The notes beneath the pieces are model-generated. The model was not told the DNA's origin. It was given only the letters and a program-made list of their open reading frames with translations, and did no database searches. From Actinomycetota bacterium (GTDB lineage Bacteria > Actinomycetota > Thermoleophilia > Gaiellales > Gaiellaceae), in contig JACDGR010000079.1 in the NCBI GenBank assembly GCA_013821525.1, positions 1-10,944 on the forward strand: DNA of 10,944 bases, given 5' to 3'. This document shows positions 1-6,234 of this stretch, one piece after another. The position numbers and the translations under genes are program-made. How positions within the stretch are numbered: the first letter of the stretch is position 1; each line of letters opens with the position of its first letter.

Positions 1-1
1 A

Positions 2-1633
2 CCGTTCGTCGTTGCGACGGTGGTTGCCGCAGGCGCACTCCTCAACCTGCTGCACGCGATCCTTCCGGGCGAGGATTCTGGGCTGCTGCACTCGCTGACG
101 CCGGACGCGGTTGGCCCGCTCGCGCAGGCCGCCGGTGTGCTGGCGGCCGTCGCGCTCCTCGTCGCAGCACGCGGCCTCGCGCGCCGGCGTCGCCGGGCCT
201 GGCAAGTGGCGACAGCCGTAGCCGCGCTCTCGACCTCGTTGCACGTGCTGCACGGCTTCAACCACGGCACCCTCGCGTCCACCGTGGTCCTGATCTTCCT
301 GATCGCGCGGCGCCACGACTTCGGACGCCCGGGCGACACAGCGACACGGCATCTTCTGGTCGCGCGGCTGGTCGCGGCGGCAGGTGCGATCGGCCTCTAC
401 GCGCTGACGGCACTCTGGCTGAACAGGATGGCGGCCGACCAGCCTTTCACGGCGCGATTTGCGCTCCGCGAGACGTTCGACGGGCTGACGGCGTCGAACG
501 TCGGCGGCTCACCCCACTTCGTCGGCGCGTTCGGGGACTGGTTCCCGATCTCGCTCCTGCTGCTCGGCGTCTCCGCGACAGCCTGGATCGTCGCCGGCTG
601 GCTCGCACCCTGGCGGCATCGAGTGGTGCAGGTCGAGCGTGACCGCGACCTCGCGAGGTCGCTCGTGCACGCGTGGGGAGCGGACACGCTCGCACCGTTC
701 GTTCTGCGCGCTGACAAGTCGTACTTCTTCACCCCCGACGAGCAGGCGTTTCTCGCCTACCGCGTCGTCGGCGGGGTCGCGATCGTCTCCGGTGATCCGA
801 TCGGTCACCAGGACAACCTCCACGAGGTCGTCGGGCGATTCGTCGAGTTCGCGCACGCTCGCGACTGGCGGATCGCGATTCTCGGCGCGTCCGAGCAGGC
901 GCTGCCGCTGTACACGCGGCATGGCTTGCACTCGCTCTACCACGGCGACGAAGCGGTCGTCGACACTGCCGCCTTCTCGCTCGACGGCCGCAGCATCCGC
1001 AAGGTGCGTCAGTCGGTTCATCGCCTCGAGGAAGCGGGCTACGTCACTCGGGTGCTTCGCCCGAGCGAGATCGACGCGGGGCTTCGAGCAGAGCTCGAAG
1101 CCGTCGCGCGCAGCTGGCGCGGCAACGCACCGGAACGCGGATTCGTGATGGCGCTCGACGCGCTGTTCGCCCTGGGAGACGATGATGCGTTGTTCGTGAT
1201 CGGGCTCGATGCGGAGGCGCGCGCGGCCGGGTTCTTGCACTTCGCAATTTCGCAGGCGTCCTCGTCGTTGTCGCTCTCGTCGATGCCGCGCCTACGGGAC
1301 ACACCGAACGGCTTCAACGAGTGGCTGATCTGTGCGTCGATCGCCTGGGCGCGCGACGCGGGCTTCGCACGCGTGTCGCTGAACTTCGCGCCGTTCGCCG
1401 CACTCCTCGCGCCCGACCTCGAGCTGAGCGGTTTGCAGGCCGTCCAGCGCCGGGCGCTGCTGTCGCTGAAGGGCCAGTTCCAGCTCGACAACCTGCTCGC
1501 GTTCAACCGGAAGTTCTTCCCGCGCTGGGAGCGGCGGTTCGTCGTCTACGAGCGCCGTCTCGATCTACCCCGCGTCGGTATTGCCGCTCTCGCGGCCGAG
1601 GCCTACCTGCCGTTTCAGAGCGAACGGCGGTGA
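2..1633 (+). CDS. DUF2156 / phosphatidylglycerol lysyltransferase-like membrane protein (5' partial)
   Basis: Probable membrane enzyme related to the aminoacyl-phosphatidylglycerol synthases (MprF/LPG synthase C-terminal domain, DUF2156), which move an amino acid from aminoacyl-tRNA to a membrane lipid. The frame is open to the left edge and already encodes a hydrophobic helix there, so the gene starts outside the window. The GTG at 20 is probably internal. Counting from that GTG, hydrophobic helices lie near 1-15, 33-50, 62-78, 85-97, 112-134 and 175-196. A soluble dual-GNAT-like domain follows from about 215 to 537. Family hallmarks are DKSYFF (232-237), AYRVVGGVAIVSGDPIG (246-262), PERGFVMAL (371-379), PNGFNEWL (429-436), SLNFAPF (453-459) and the terminal FNRKFFPRWERRFVVYERR (495-513). 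The usual LDLMRR-type motif reads LSSMPR here, so the amino acid or lipid substrate may differ. It overlaps the next gene by four bases. Family confident; exact reaction unproven. Confidence 0.85.
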   Translation, partial: PFVVATVVAAGALLNLLHAILPGEDSGLLHSLTPDAVGPLAQAAGVLAAVALLVAARGLARRRRRAWQVATAVAALSTSLHVLHGFNHGTLASTVVLIFLIARRHDFGRPGDTATRHLLVARLVAAAGAIGLYALTALWLNRMAADQPFTARFALRETFDGLTASNVGGSPHFVGAFGDWFPISLLLLGVSATAWIVAGWLAPWRHRVVQVERDRDLARSLVHAWGADTLAPFVLRADKSYFFTPDEQAFLAYRVVGGVAIVSGDPIGHQDNLHEVVGRFVEFAHARDWRIAILGASEQALPLYTRHGLHSLYHGDEAVVDTAAFSLDGRSIRKVRQSVHRLEEAGYVTRVLRPSEIDAGLRAELEAVARSWRGNAPERGFVMALDALFALGDDDALFVIGLDAEARAAGFLHFAISQASSSLSLSSMPRLRDTPNGFNEWLICASIAWARDAGFARVSLNFAPFAALLAPDLELSGLQAVQRRALLSLKGQFQLDNLLAFNRKFFPRWERRFVVYERRLDLPRVGIAALAAEAYLPFQSERR

Positions 1634-2496
1634 GCACGGCCGCCGGCCTCGTGCTGGCGCTCGCGTCCTCGTTTGCACTCAACTGGGGCTGGCTCGCTCA
1701 GCACGGCGCGGCTGCCGCGCTGTCGAAGCTCTCGTTGCGCACCCCGCTCAGATCGATGCGGTTGCTCTTCGAGAACCGTGCGTGGCTCGCCGGTTTCCTC
1801 GCCGGGATCGGGGGCTGGGTGCTCTACATCTCCGCGCTCGCGCTGGCGCCGCTCTCACTCGTCCAGGCGACCTCGGCGGGCGGGATCGGCCTCCTCGCCG
1901 CGCTCGTGCACCGGCGCGGGGAGCGACTGGGTCGTGGCCAGTGGATCGCCGTTGCTCTCGCGGTCGCCGGGCTGGGTCTCCTCGCAGCCTCGCTGGCAGG
2001 AGGCGCAGCCGGGGGTCGCGCGCCCGACCGCACGGCACTCGCGATCTGGCTCGCCGTGTCTGCGCTGCTCGCGTTCGTCTCGGCCGCCACCCCCTTGCCC
2101 TTCGCGCCGGGCGCCGGCCTCGGGATCGCTGCCGGTCTGCTCTACGCGGCGGGCGACGTCGCGACGAAGCCTGTCGTCTACGGCGGGCTGTGGTTCCTCC
2201 TGGTGCCAGTGCTGCTCGCCGCGCACAGCGGCGCGTTCGTGGCGATCCAGCTCGGGTTCCAGCGAGGCGGGGCACTCGCGACCGCGGGGACGGCGAGCCT
2301 CCTGACGAACGCCGTGCCGATCGCCGCCGGCATCGCGCTCTTCCACGAGCACCTGCCGTCCGGCCTGCTCGGCGGCACACGCGTGCTCGCGTTCGGCCTC
2401 GTCGTCGCCGCCGCCGGCCTGCTCGCCCGACCCGATGACGCACCGGCGGCCGGGGTGCCGCCGCCGTTCAGCGACGCAGGCGCTACCCGAGCCTGA
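1630..2496 (+). CDS. DMT-superfamily (EamA/NIPA-like) membrane transporter
   Basis: Integral membrane protein of 288 residues with about nine or ten hydrophobic helices (roughly 4-22, 52-72, 78-95, 105-123, 136-155, 160-177, 186-205, 218-237, 246-266). The length and the two-halves layout fit drug/metabolite transporters. The first helix carries LNWGWLAQHGAAAALSK, followed by LRTPLRSMRLLF, a pattern I associate with an actinobacterial DMT/NIPA-like group. The frame is open back to 1321, but the GTG at 1630 is chosen because it forms a 4-base overlap with the stop of the upstream DUF2156 gene (stop at 1631-1633) and places the first helix at the N-terminus. The overlap implies translational coupling, so it may act with the upstream lipid-modifying enzyme. 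The substrate cannot be read from the sequence. The 3' end overlaps the convergent methyltransferase gene by 14 bases. Confidence 0.8.
   Translation: MSTAAGLVLALASSFALNWGWLAQHGAAAALSKLSLRTPLRSMRLLFENRAWLAGFLAGIGGWVLYISALALAPLSLVQATSAGGIGLLAALVHRRGERLGRGQWIAVALAVAGLGLLAASLAGGAAGGRAPDRTALAIWLAVSALLAFVSAATPLPFAPGAGLGIAAGLLYAAGDVATKPVVYGGLWFLLVPVLLAAHSGAFVAIQLGFQRGGALATAGTASLLTNAVPIAAGIALFHEHLPSGLLGGTRVLAFGLVVAAAGLLARPDDAPAAGVPPPFSDAGATRA
2444..2463 (-). terminator. GC-rich stem-loop beyond the methyltransferase gene, possible terminator
   Basis: Perfect 7-bp inverted repeat, CGGCGGC (2444-2450) and GCCGCCG (2457-2463), with a 6-base loop. It lies about 20 bases past the stop of the last minus-strand gene and inside the end of the DMT gene. 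No T-run follows on the minus strand, so it would only fit the tract-less hairpins often seen in actinobacteria. In DNA this GC-rich, such a repeat can also arise by chance. Confidence 0.22.
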
Positions 2497-3007
2497 CGAC
2501 CCGCGGCGCGAGCTCCTCGACGTTCGGCGCGAGCCGCAGGAACTCGGCCTCGTAGGGGCGCCCGGCCAGGGCGACGATCGCGAGTGGCGCCAGAGCGTGC
2601 AGGCGCGCAAGCAGCGGCTCGACGTTACGCCGCTCGTAGAGGACGTCCGCCGCGAGCGCGAGGTCGAAGTGCTCGTCCCAGTCGTCACGCCAGTCGCGGG
2701 CCTCCGCTCGCAGGGTCAGCCCGTTGCGCGCCGCGTTCTCGCGCAGCAACTCGATCGCGTCCCCCGCCCAGTCGGCGGCGGTCACGTCGGCGCCGCGCGC
2801 CGCTGCGACGAGCGCCGGCACACCGAGCCCGCAACCGAGCTCGACGATGCGCGACCCCGACACGTCCGGCAGCGCACGGGCGAGCGCCAGAGCGGCGGGC
2901 CACAGCTCGGCCCAGTACGGCAGGAACTCGTCGTCCGCAAATGCCCCCTCGTCGATCAGCGCTTCCGGCGACTCGGGGCGCAGCAGGCGAAGCTCGACCG
3001 CCCCCAC
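2483..3007 (-). CDS. class I SAM-dependent methyltransferase (METTL21/Methyltransf_16-like)
   Basis: Small Rossmann-fold methyltransferase of 174 residues that transfers a methyl group from S-adenosylmethionine, probably to a protein side chain or small molecule. Counting from the GTG at 3007, PYWAELWP lies at 30-37, an N-terminal signature of the METTL21/Methyltransf_16 group. SAM-binding motif I is VELGCGLG (55-62), the acidic ribose-binding residue is in TAADW (about 76-80), and AADVLYERR (119-127) is the motif IV region. Start choice: AGAGG lies 8 bases before the GTG at 3007 but only 2 bases before the GTG at 3013, so 3007 is preferred; 3013 would add two residues. It follows dapB by 26 bases and is the last gene of the minus-strand block. 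It converges with the DMT gene and overlaps its end by 14 bases. Substrate unknown. Confidence 0.8.
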   Translation of the reverse strand: MGAVELRLLRPESPEALIDEGAFADDEFLPYWAELWPAALALARALPDVSGSRIVELGCGLGVPALVAAARGADVTAADWAGDAIELLRENAARNGLTLRAEARDWRDDWDEHFDLALAADVLYERRNVEPLLARLHALAPLAIVALAGRPYEAEFLRLAPNVEELAPRVVRLG

Positions 3008-3033
3008 CTGCACGACCTCTTCCCGCAGCGCTG

Positions 3034-3630
3034 TCAGAGGAACGAGTCGAGGCCGACCGTCAGCCCCGGTGGCAGCGACGACACGTGCCCGAGCGCAAGG
3101 AGCACACCAGGGATGAACGCTTCGCGCGAGGTCGTGTCGTGCCGGATCGTGAGCAGCTCGCCCGTACCGCCGAGCAACACCTCCTGGTGCGCGACGAGGC
3201 CCGGTAGGCGAACCGAGTGGATCGGCACCTCGCCCTGCATGCGATTGGCGGTCGCACGCGCAGTGCCGGATGGCGCGTCGCGCTTCGTGTCCGCGTGCAG
3301 CTCGACGATCTCCGCCCGGCCGAGCTGCTGCGAAGCCTCCGCGGCGAACCGCATCATCAGCACGGCGCCGATCGCGAAGTTCGGCGCGTAGAACACCGGG
3401 ACGGCAGCACCCGCGACCGCGCCGGTGTCCCAGCCCGTCGTTCCGACGACGGACGGAACCTGTGCGGCGACGGCCGCTTGAACGTTTGCGAGCGCTGCTT
3501 CTGGCGCGGTGAAGTCGACCATCACCTCGGCGTCTGCCAACGAGTCGACGAGCGTGTGACCCGCGGCCTCGAGCGCGGGCGCGAGCACCAACCCGACCTT
3601 CCCACTGCGACCGTTCAGGAGGATCTTCAC
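3034..3630 (-). CDS. dapB: 4-hydroxy-tetrahydrodipicolinate reductase, short form
   Basis: Cytoplasmic reductase of the diaminopimelate/lysine pathway that uses NAD(P)H to reduce the DapA product. The Rossmann loop is NGRSGKVG (6-13). Other signatures are DFTAPEA (39-45), GTTGW (63-67), APNFAIG (82-88), the active-site segment ELHADTKRDAPSGTA (110-124) and RLPGLVAHQEVLLGG (141-155). The catalytic histidine (H112) and lysine (K116) are present, but the second histidine of the usual HH pair is alanine (A113). At 198 residues it is shorter than the common 245-273. Most of the loss is between the nucleotide loop and DFTAPEA, where the cofactor-specifying strand normally sits. The frame is open to 3687, but the GTG at 3630 matches the family N-terminus (VKILLNGRSG) and lies 10 bases after the M16 stop, indicating co-transcription. 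Confidence 0.92.
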   Translation of the reverse strand: MKILLNGRSGKVGLVLAPALEAAGHTLVDSLADAEVMVDFTAPEAALANVQAAVAAQVPSVVGTTGWDTGAVAGAAVPVFYAPNFAIGAVLMMRFAAEASQQLGRAEIVELHADTKRDAPSGTARATANRMQGEVPIHSVRLPGLVAHQEVLLGGTGELLTIRHDTTSREAFIPGVLLALGHVSSLPPGLTVGLDSFL

Positions 3631-3640
3631 GCGCGGTTTG

Positions 3641-4930
3641 TCACGCAGCCGAGGCGAGGTTCGGTGCCACTCGCTCCAGCGCAGCAAGGAACCGATCCTC
3701 GTCCGGGCCGATGCAAGCGGCGGAAAGCCGATCCGAAGCCAGGAGCGTCGCCGCGAGCTCCGAGACCGACTCGGGCTCGACCGCGTCGATCTCGGCGACG
3801 ATCCGGTCGAGCGAGAGCAACTCGGTGTCGGTGATCAGCGACTTGCCGAGCCGGTTCATGCGCGTCGAGGTCGACTCCATCGAGAGCAGGATCCGGCCCT
3901 TCAGGTTCTCCTTCGCGCGCTCGATCTCGCGCGGCTGCAACTTCCCGGCGGCGATCTCCGCGATCTGCTCGGCCGTGATCGCGAGCGCCTCGGCGAGGTT
4001 GTCCTCGCGCGTGCCGACGTAGACGCCGACCTGGCCGGTGTCGGTGTACTGCGAAACGAACGAGTAGACCGCGTAGGCCATGCCGCGCTTCTCGCGAATC
4101 TCCTGAAAGAGGCGTGACGACGCGGATCCTCCGAGAATCGCGTCGAGGATGGAGGCCGCAAACCGGCGCCGATCGGAGCGGGAGATCCCCGGTGCCGCAA
4201 GACACACGTGGTACTGCTCGGTGTCCTTCTGCTGGAAGCGCAGCTGCGGCGGTGGGGCCTGCACGAGTGGCGGCCGGACGTTCGCCCGCTCCCCACCTGC
4301 AACCGAGCGGCGCGCCAGCGCGCGCGACACGAGCTCGACGATCTGGTCGTGGTCGATGTTGCCGGCGGCCGCGACGACGATGTTGCCCGGCACGTACATC
4401 TCGCGGTGGTAGCGGGCGATCGCCTCCGGCGAGATCGACGAGATCACCTCTGCAGTGCCGATCACCGGCCGCCCCAGCGGGTGGTCGCCGAAGACCGCTT
4501 CCGCGATCAGGTCGTGCACCAATTCCTGCGGCGCGTCGTCGTACATCGCGATCTCCTCCAGCACGACTTCGCGCTCGGAGTCGAGCTCGGCAAAGGCGGG
4601 CTCGAACACCATGTCCCCCATCACGTCCATCGCCGTCTCGAGGTGGTGGTCGGGCACGCGCGCATAGACGAGCGTGTGCTCGCGCGAGGTGGCTGCGTTC
4701 AGCTCGCCACCGAGACCGTCGAAGATCTCCGCGATCTCGAACGCGCTGTGACGAGCCGTCCCCTTGAAGAGCATGTGCTCAATGAAATGGGTGACACCGG
4801 ATTCGGGAGCATGCTCGTCGCGCGAGCCGACCCCGATCCAGTAGCCGACCGCCGCCGACCGTACGTGGTCGAGCCGCTCCGAGACGATTCGCTCGCCCGA
4901 GTCGAGCTCTGTGAGCCTCCAGTCCTGCAC
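3641..4930 (-). CDS. M16 family zinc metallopeptidase (processing-peptidase-like)
   Basis: Zinc-dependent peptidase of the M16B group, related to mitochondrial processing peptidase. The inverted zinc motif HFIEH lies at 48-52, giving two histidine ligands and the catalytic glutamate. The distal glutamate ligand is in the EREVVLEEI segment (119-127). The C-terminal half has GGSASSRLFQEIREKRGMAYAVYSF, matching the substrate-binding Arg/Tyr region of the family. Its 429 residues are typical for a bacterial M16B subunit, and no signal peptide is evident. The frame is open to 5071, but the extension is arginine/serine-rich shadow sequence. The GTG at 4930 puts WRLTELDSGERIV at the N-terminus, as expected. 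It has no clear ribosome-binding site, and TACGAT lies six bases upstream, so the mRNA may be leaderless. From memory, this gene sits between pnp and dapB in Streptomyces; here it precedes dapB. Confidence 0.92.
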   Translation of the reverse strand: MQDWRLTELDSGERIVSERLDHVRSAAVGYWIGVGSRDEHAPESGVTHFIEHMLFKGTARHSAFEIAEIFDGLGGELNAATSREHTLVYARVPDHHLETAMDVMGDMVFEPAFAELDSEREVVLEEIAMYDDAPQELVHDLIAEAVFGDHPLGRPVIGTAEVISSISPEAIARYHREMYVPGNIVVAAAGNIDHDQIVELVSRALARRSVAGGERANVRPPLVQAPPPQLRFQQKDTEQYHVCLAAPGISRSDRRRFAASILDAILGGSASSRLFQEIREKRGMAYAVYSFVSQYTDTGQVGVYVGTREDNLAEALAITAEQIAEIAAGKLQPREIERAKENLKGRILLSMESTSTRMNRLGKSLITDTELLSLDRIVAEIDAVEPESVSELAATLLASDRLSAACIGPDEDRFLAALERVAPNLASAA

Positions 4931-4936
4931 AGGGTG

Positions 4937-4942
4937 ATCGTA
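4937..4942 (-). promoter_or_regulatory. candidate -10 box (TACGAT) for a leaderless M16-dapB transcript
   Basis: On the minus strand TACGAT, a fair match to the -10 consensus, ends six bases before the GTG start of the M16 gene. Transcription would then begin at or next to the start codon. The gene lacks a Shine-Dalgarno sequence, which fits leaderless initiation, common in actinobacteria. No -35 box is recognisable, so this is tentative. Confidence 0.33.
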
Positions 4943-4973
4943 GTGCGAAGATCGGGGAGTGGCGCGGCGCCGG

Positions 4974-5240
4974 CTAGCGATAGTGCCGGGAGACCAGGAT
5001 CGTCGCGATCGAGACGACGGCGGCGACGATGTTCGGGATGATAATTGCCGGGTTCCCCAGCGCGATCCCATAAGAGAGCCAGAGGATGAAGCCGACGAGC
5101 AGCACCTGCTGGTAGGCGACCGACACGCCGCGCGAGGACTGGTGCGCGCGGATGGCGCGAATCTGCAGCAGCGGTGATACGGCCATCGCCACGCCCCAGG
5201 TGGCCGCCGCGATCGCGAGGTAGCCGGTCACGGGCCGCAC
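4974..5240 (-). CDS. SemiSWEET-type sugar transporter (MtN3/PQ-loop)
   Basis: Small membrane protein of 88 residues with three predicted helices (about 5-25, 41-61, 64-84). This is the size and layout of bacterial SemiSWEETs, which dimerise to move sugars across the membrane by facilitated diffusion. The PQ-loop signature appears as SPLLQ (22-26) in helix 1, followed by SSRGVS (35-40). W54 and N70 match the family's pocket tryptophan and asparagine, with the 16-residue spacing I recall from the Leptospira protein (W48/N64). The GTG at 5240 starts one base after the upstream stop; a second GTG at 5231 would shorten it by three residues. It lies between a membrane protein gene and the M16 peptidase gene, 43 bases before the latter. 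The sugar carried cannot be told from the sequence. Confidence 0.82.
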   Translation of the reverse strand: MRPVTGYLAIAAATWGVAMAVSPLLQIRAIRAHQSSRGVSVAYQQVLLVGFILWLSYGIALGNPAIIIPNIVAAVVSIATILVSRHYR

Positions 5241-5241
5241 G

Positions 5242-5685
5242 CTACCGGCGGTAGACGACGCTGCTCTTCGGGTCGACGTAGAGGCCCGGATCGGTTCGTG
5301 CCAGCGAGATCAGTGCCGCCAGCCCGAGCCCGGCGCAGACCCCACCGAGCAGCGCAGCGAGGGTCGGCTTCGTGAAGAGCGCGACGATCGCGAGCACCGA
5401 GACCCCGACGGTGCTCGGGAACGTGGCCGCGAGCGCCTGGCGCCAGCCGGGTGCGACCTCCACTCCGGCCGGGAGCGGCAGTGGTTCGACGTCGCGCTGT
5501 AGGAACCGTGCGCGTGGGTCGTTGAAGATCACGAACGTGATCCCGAGTGCACCGACGACGAACGCGAGCACGGCCGACCGCCCCGCCGCGCCGGCGAGCA
5601 CGGCAGCGCCTGCTGCGAGCAGCCCGAGCAGCAGTCGGATCGGCGCGACGAGCAGAGCGCGCGTGCGGTAGGAGTGGACGGTCAA
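5242..5685 (-). CDS. four-helix membrane protein of unknown function
   Basis: I do not recognise this 147-residue protein. It has four hydrophobic segments in two hairpins, at about 11-33, 37-54, 88-105 and 107-128. Between the pairs lies a soluble stretch (55-87) containing NDPRARFLQRDVEPLPLPAGVEV, and a short polar tail ends in DPGLYVDPKSSVVYRR. The arginine-rich N-terminus suggests that end faces the cytoplasm. The TTG start at 5685 overlaps the stop of the GNAT gene by four bases, implying translational coupling. One base separates its stop from the SemiSWEET start. Hydrophobic helices, tight spacing and typical codon use support a real gene, but its function cannot be assigned. Confidence 0.72.
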   Translation of the reverse strand: MTVHSYRTRALLVAPIRLLLGLLAAGAAVLAGAAGRSAVLAFVVGALGITFVIFNDPRARFLQRDVEPLPLPAGVEVAPGWRQALAATFPSTVGVSVLAIVALFTKPTLAALLGGVCAGLGLAALISLARTDPGLYVDPKSSVVYRR

Positions 5686-6215
5686 CGTACGTCGTCCGGC
5701 AGCAGCGACCAGACGAGCGCGTCCTCACGCCGTCCGTGCAACCAGATCGACTGGCGCTCGCGTCCCTCTCGCTGGAACCCGCACCGTTCGGCGAGTCGTT
5801 GCGAGGCGTCGTTGTCGGGATGCGTGCGCAGCTCGAGCCGCCCCACCCCCTGCTCGAACAGCGACTCGCAGAGGAGCGTGACCGACCGGGACATGAGACC
5901 GCGGCCACGTCCGGCAGCTTGCGCGAGGTAGGCGATCTCGTAGTTGTCGCGATGCCGCCGCGAAGCGATCACGGCACCGAGGAAGCCGTCGTCCGGCACC
6001 TCGGTCACGACGTAGTCGTATCGGTCGCCGGAGGCGAACCCGTTGCGGGTCGTCCGCAGAACCGAGGCGAAGTCCGCGTCGGAAGGTCGCACGGGCATGT
6101 TCAGCCAGCGGCGCACGAGCTCGTCCCCGAACGTCGAAAGCACGACGGCGCGGTCACCCTCCCGCAACCTGCGGAGGGCGACCACGCCGTCGGTGATCGT
6201 GTCGGGCGGTTTCAC
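5682..6215 (-). CDS. GNAT family N-acetyltransferase (RimJ/RimL-like)
   Basis: Cytoplasmic acetyltransferase of 177 residues that would transfer an acetyl group from acetyl-CoA to an amine. It belongs to the RimJ/RimL-like Acetyltransf_3 group. The N-terminal DGVVALRRLREGD (9-21) is the usual first strand. EIAYLAQAAGRGRGLMSRSV (93-112) contains the beta-4 strand and the CoA pyrophosphate loop (Q99-x-x-G-x-G). RLELRTHPDNDASQRLAERC followed by GFQREGRER (126-154) is the conserved beta-5 strand, the asparagine-led helix and the GF motif. Related proteins acetylate ribosomal protein N-termini, small molecules or antibiotics; nothing here decides between these. The GTG at 6215 lies 19 bases after the pnp stop with no strong ribosome-binding site, so expression probably follows read-through from pnp. 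It overlaps the next gene by four bases. Confidence 0.85.
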   Translation of the reverse strand: MKPPDTITDGVVALRRLREGDRAVVLSTFGDELVRRWLNMPVRPSDADFASVLRTTRNGFASGDRYDYVVTEVPDDGFLGAVIASRRHRDNYEIAYLAQAAGRGRGLMSRSVTLLCESLFEQGVGRLELRTHPDNDASQRLAERCGFQREGRERQSIWLHGRREDALVWSLLPDDVR

Positions 6216-6234
6216 CCGCCGACCGTACTACGCG

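Noticed and set aside
509..1240. 243-residue open frame on the minus strand inside the DUF2156 gene
   Set aside because: It lies antisense to a gene with clear family motifs, and its composition is that of GC-rich shadow sequence (many R, E, D, V) with no domain.
1321..1629. In-frame N-terminal extension of the DMT protein
   Set aside because: It is arginine-rich and overlaps the conserved C-terminus of the DUF2156 gene. The GTG at 1630 gives a proper first helix and the usual 4-base overlap.
2435..3391. 318-residue plus-strand open frame across the methyltransferase and dapB genes
   Set aside because: It runs antisense to two well-supported genes, and its proline/arginine-rich product resembles no family.
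4931..5071. N-terminal extension of the M16 peptidase as a signal peptide
   Set aside because: The extension is serine/arginine-rich with no hydrophobic core and overlaps the SemiSWEET gene.
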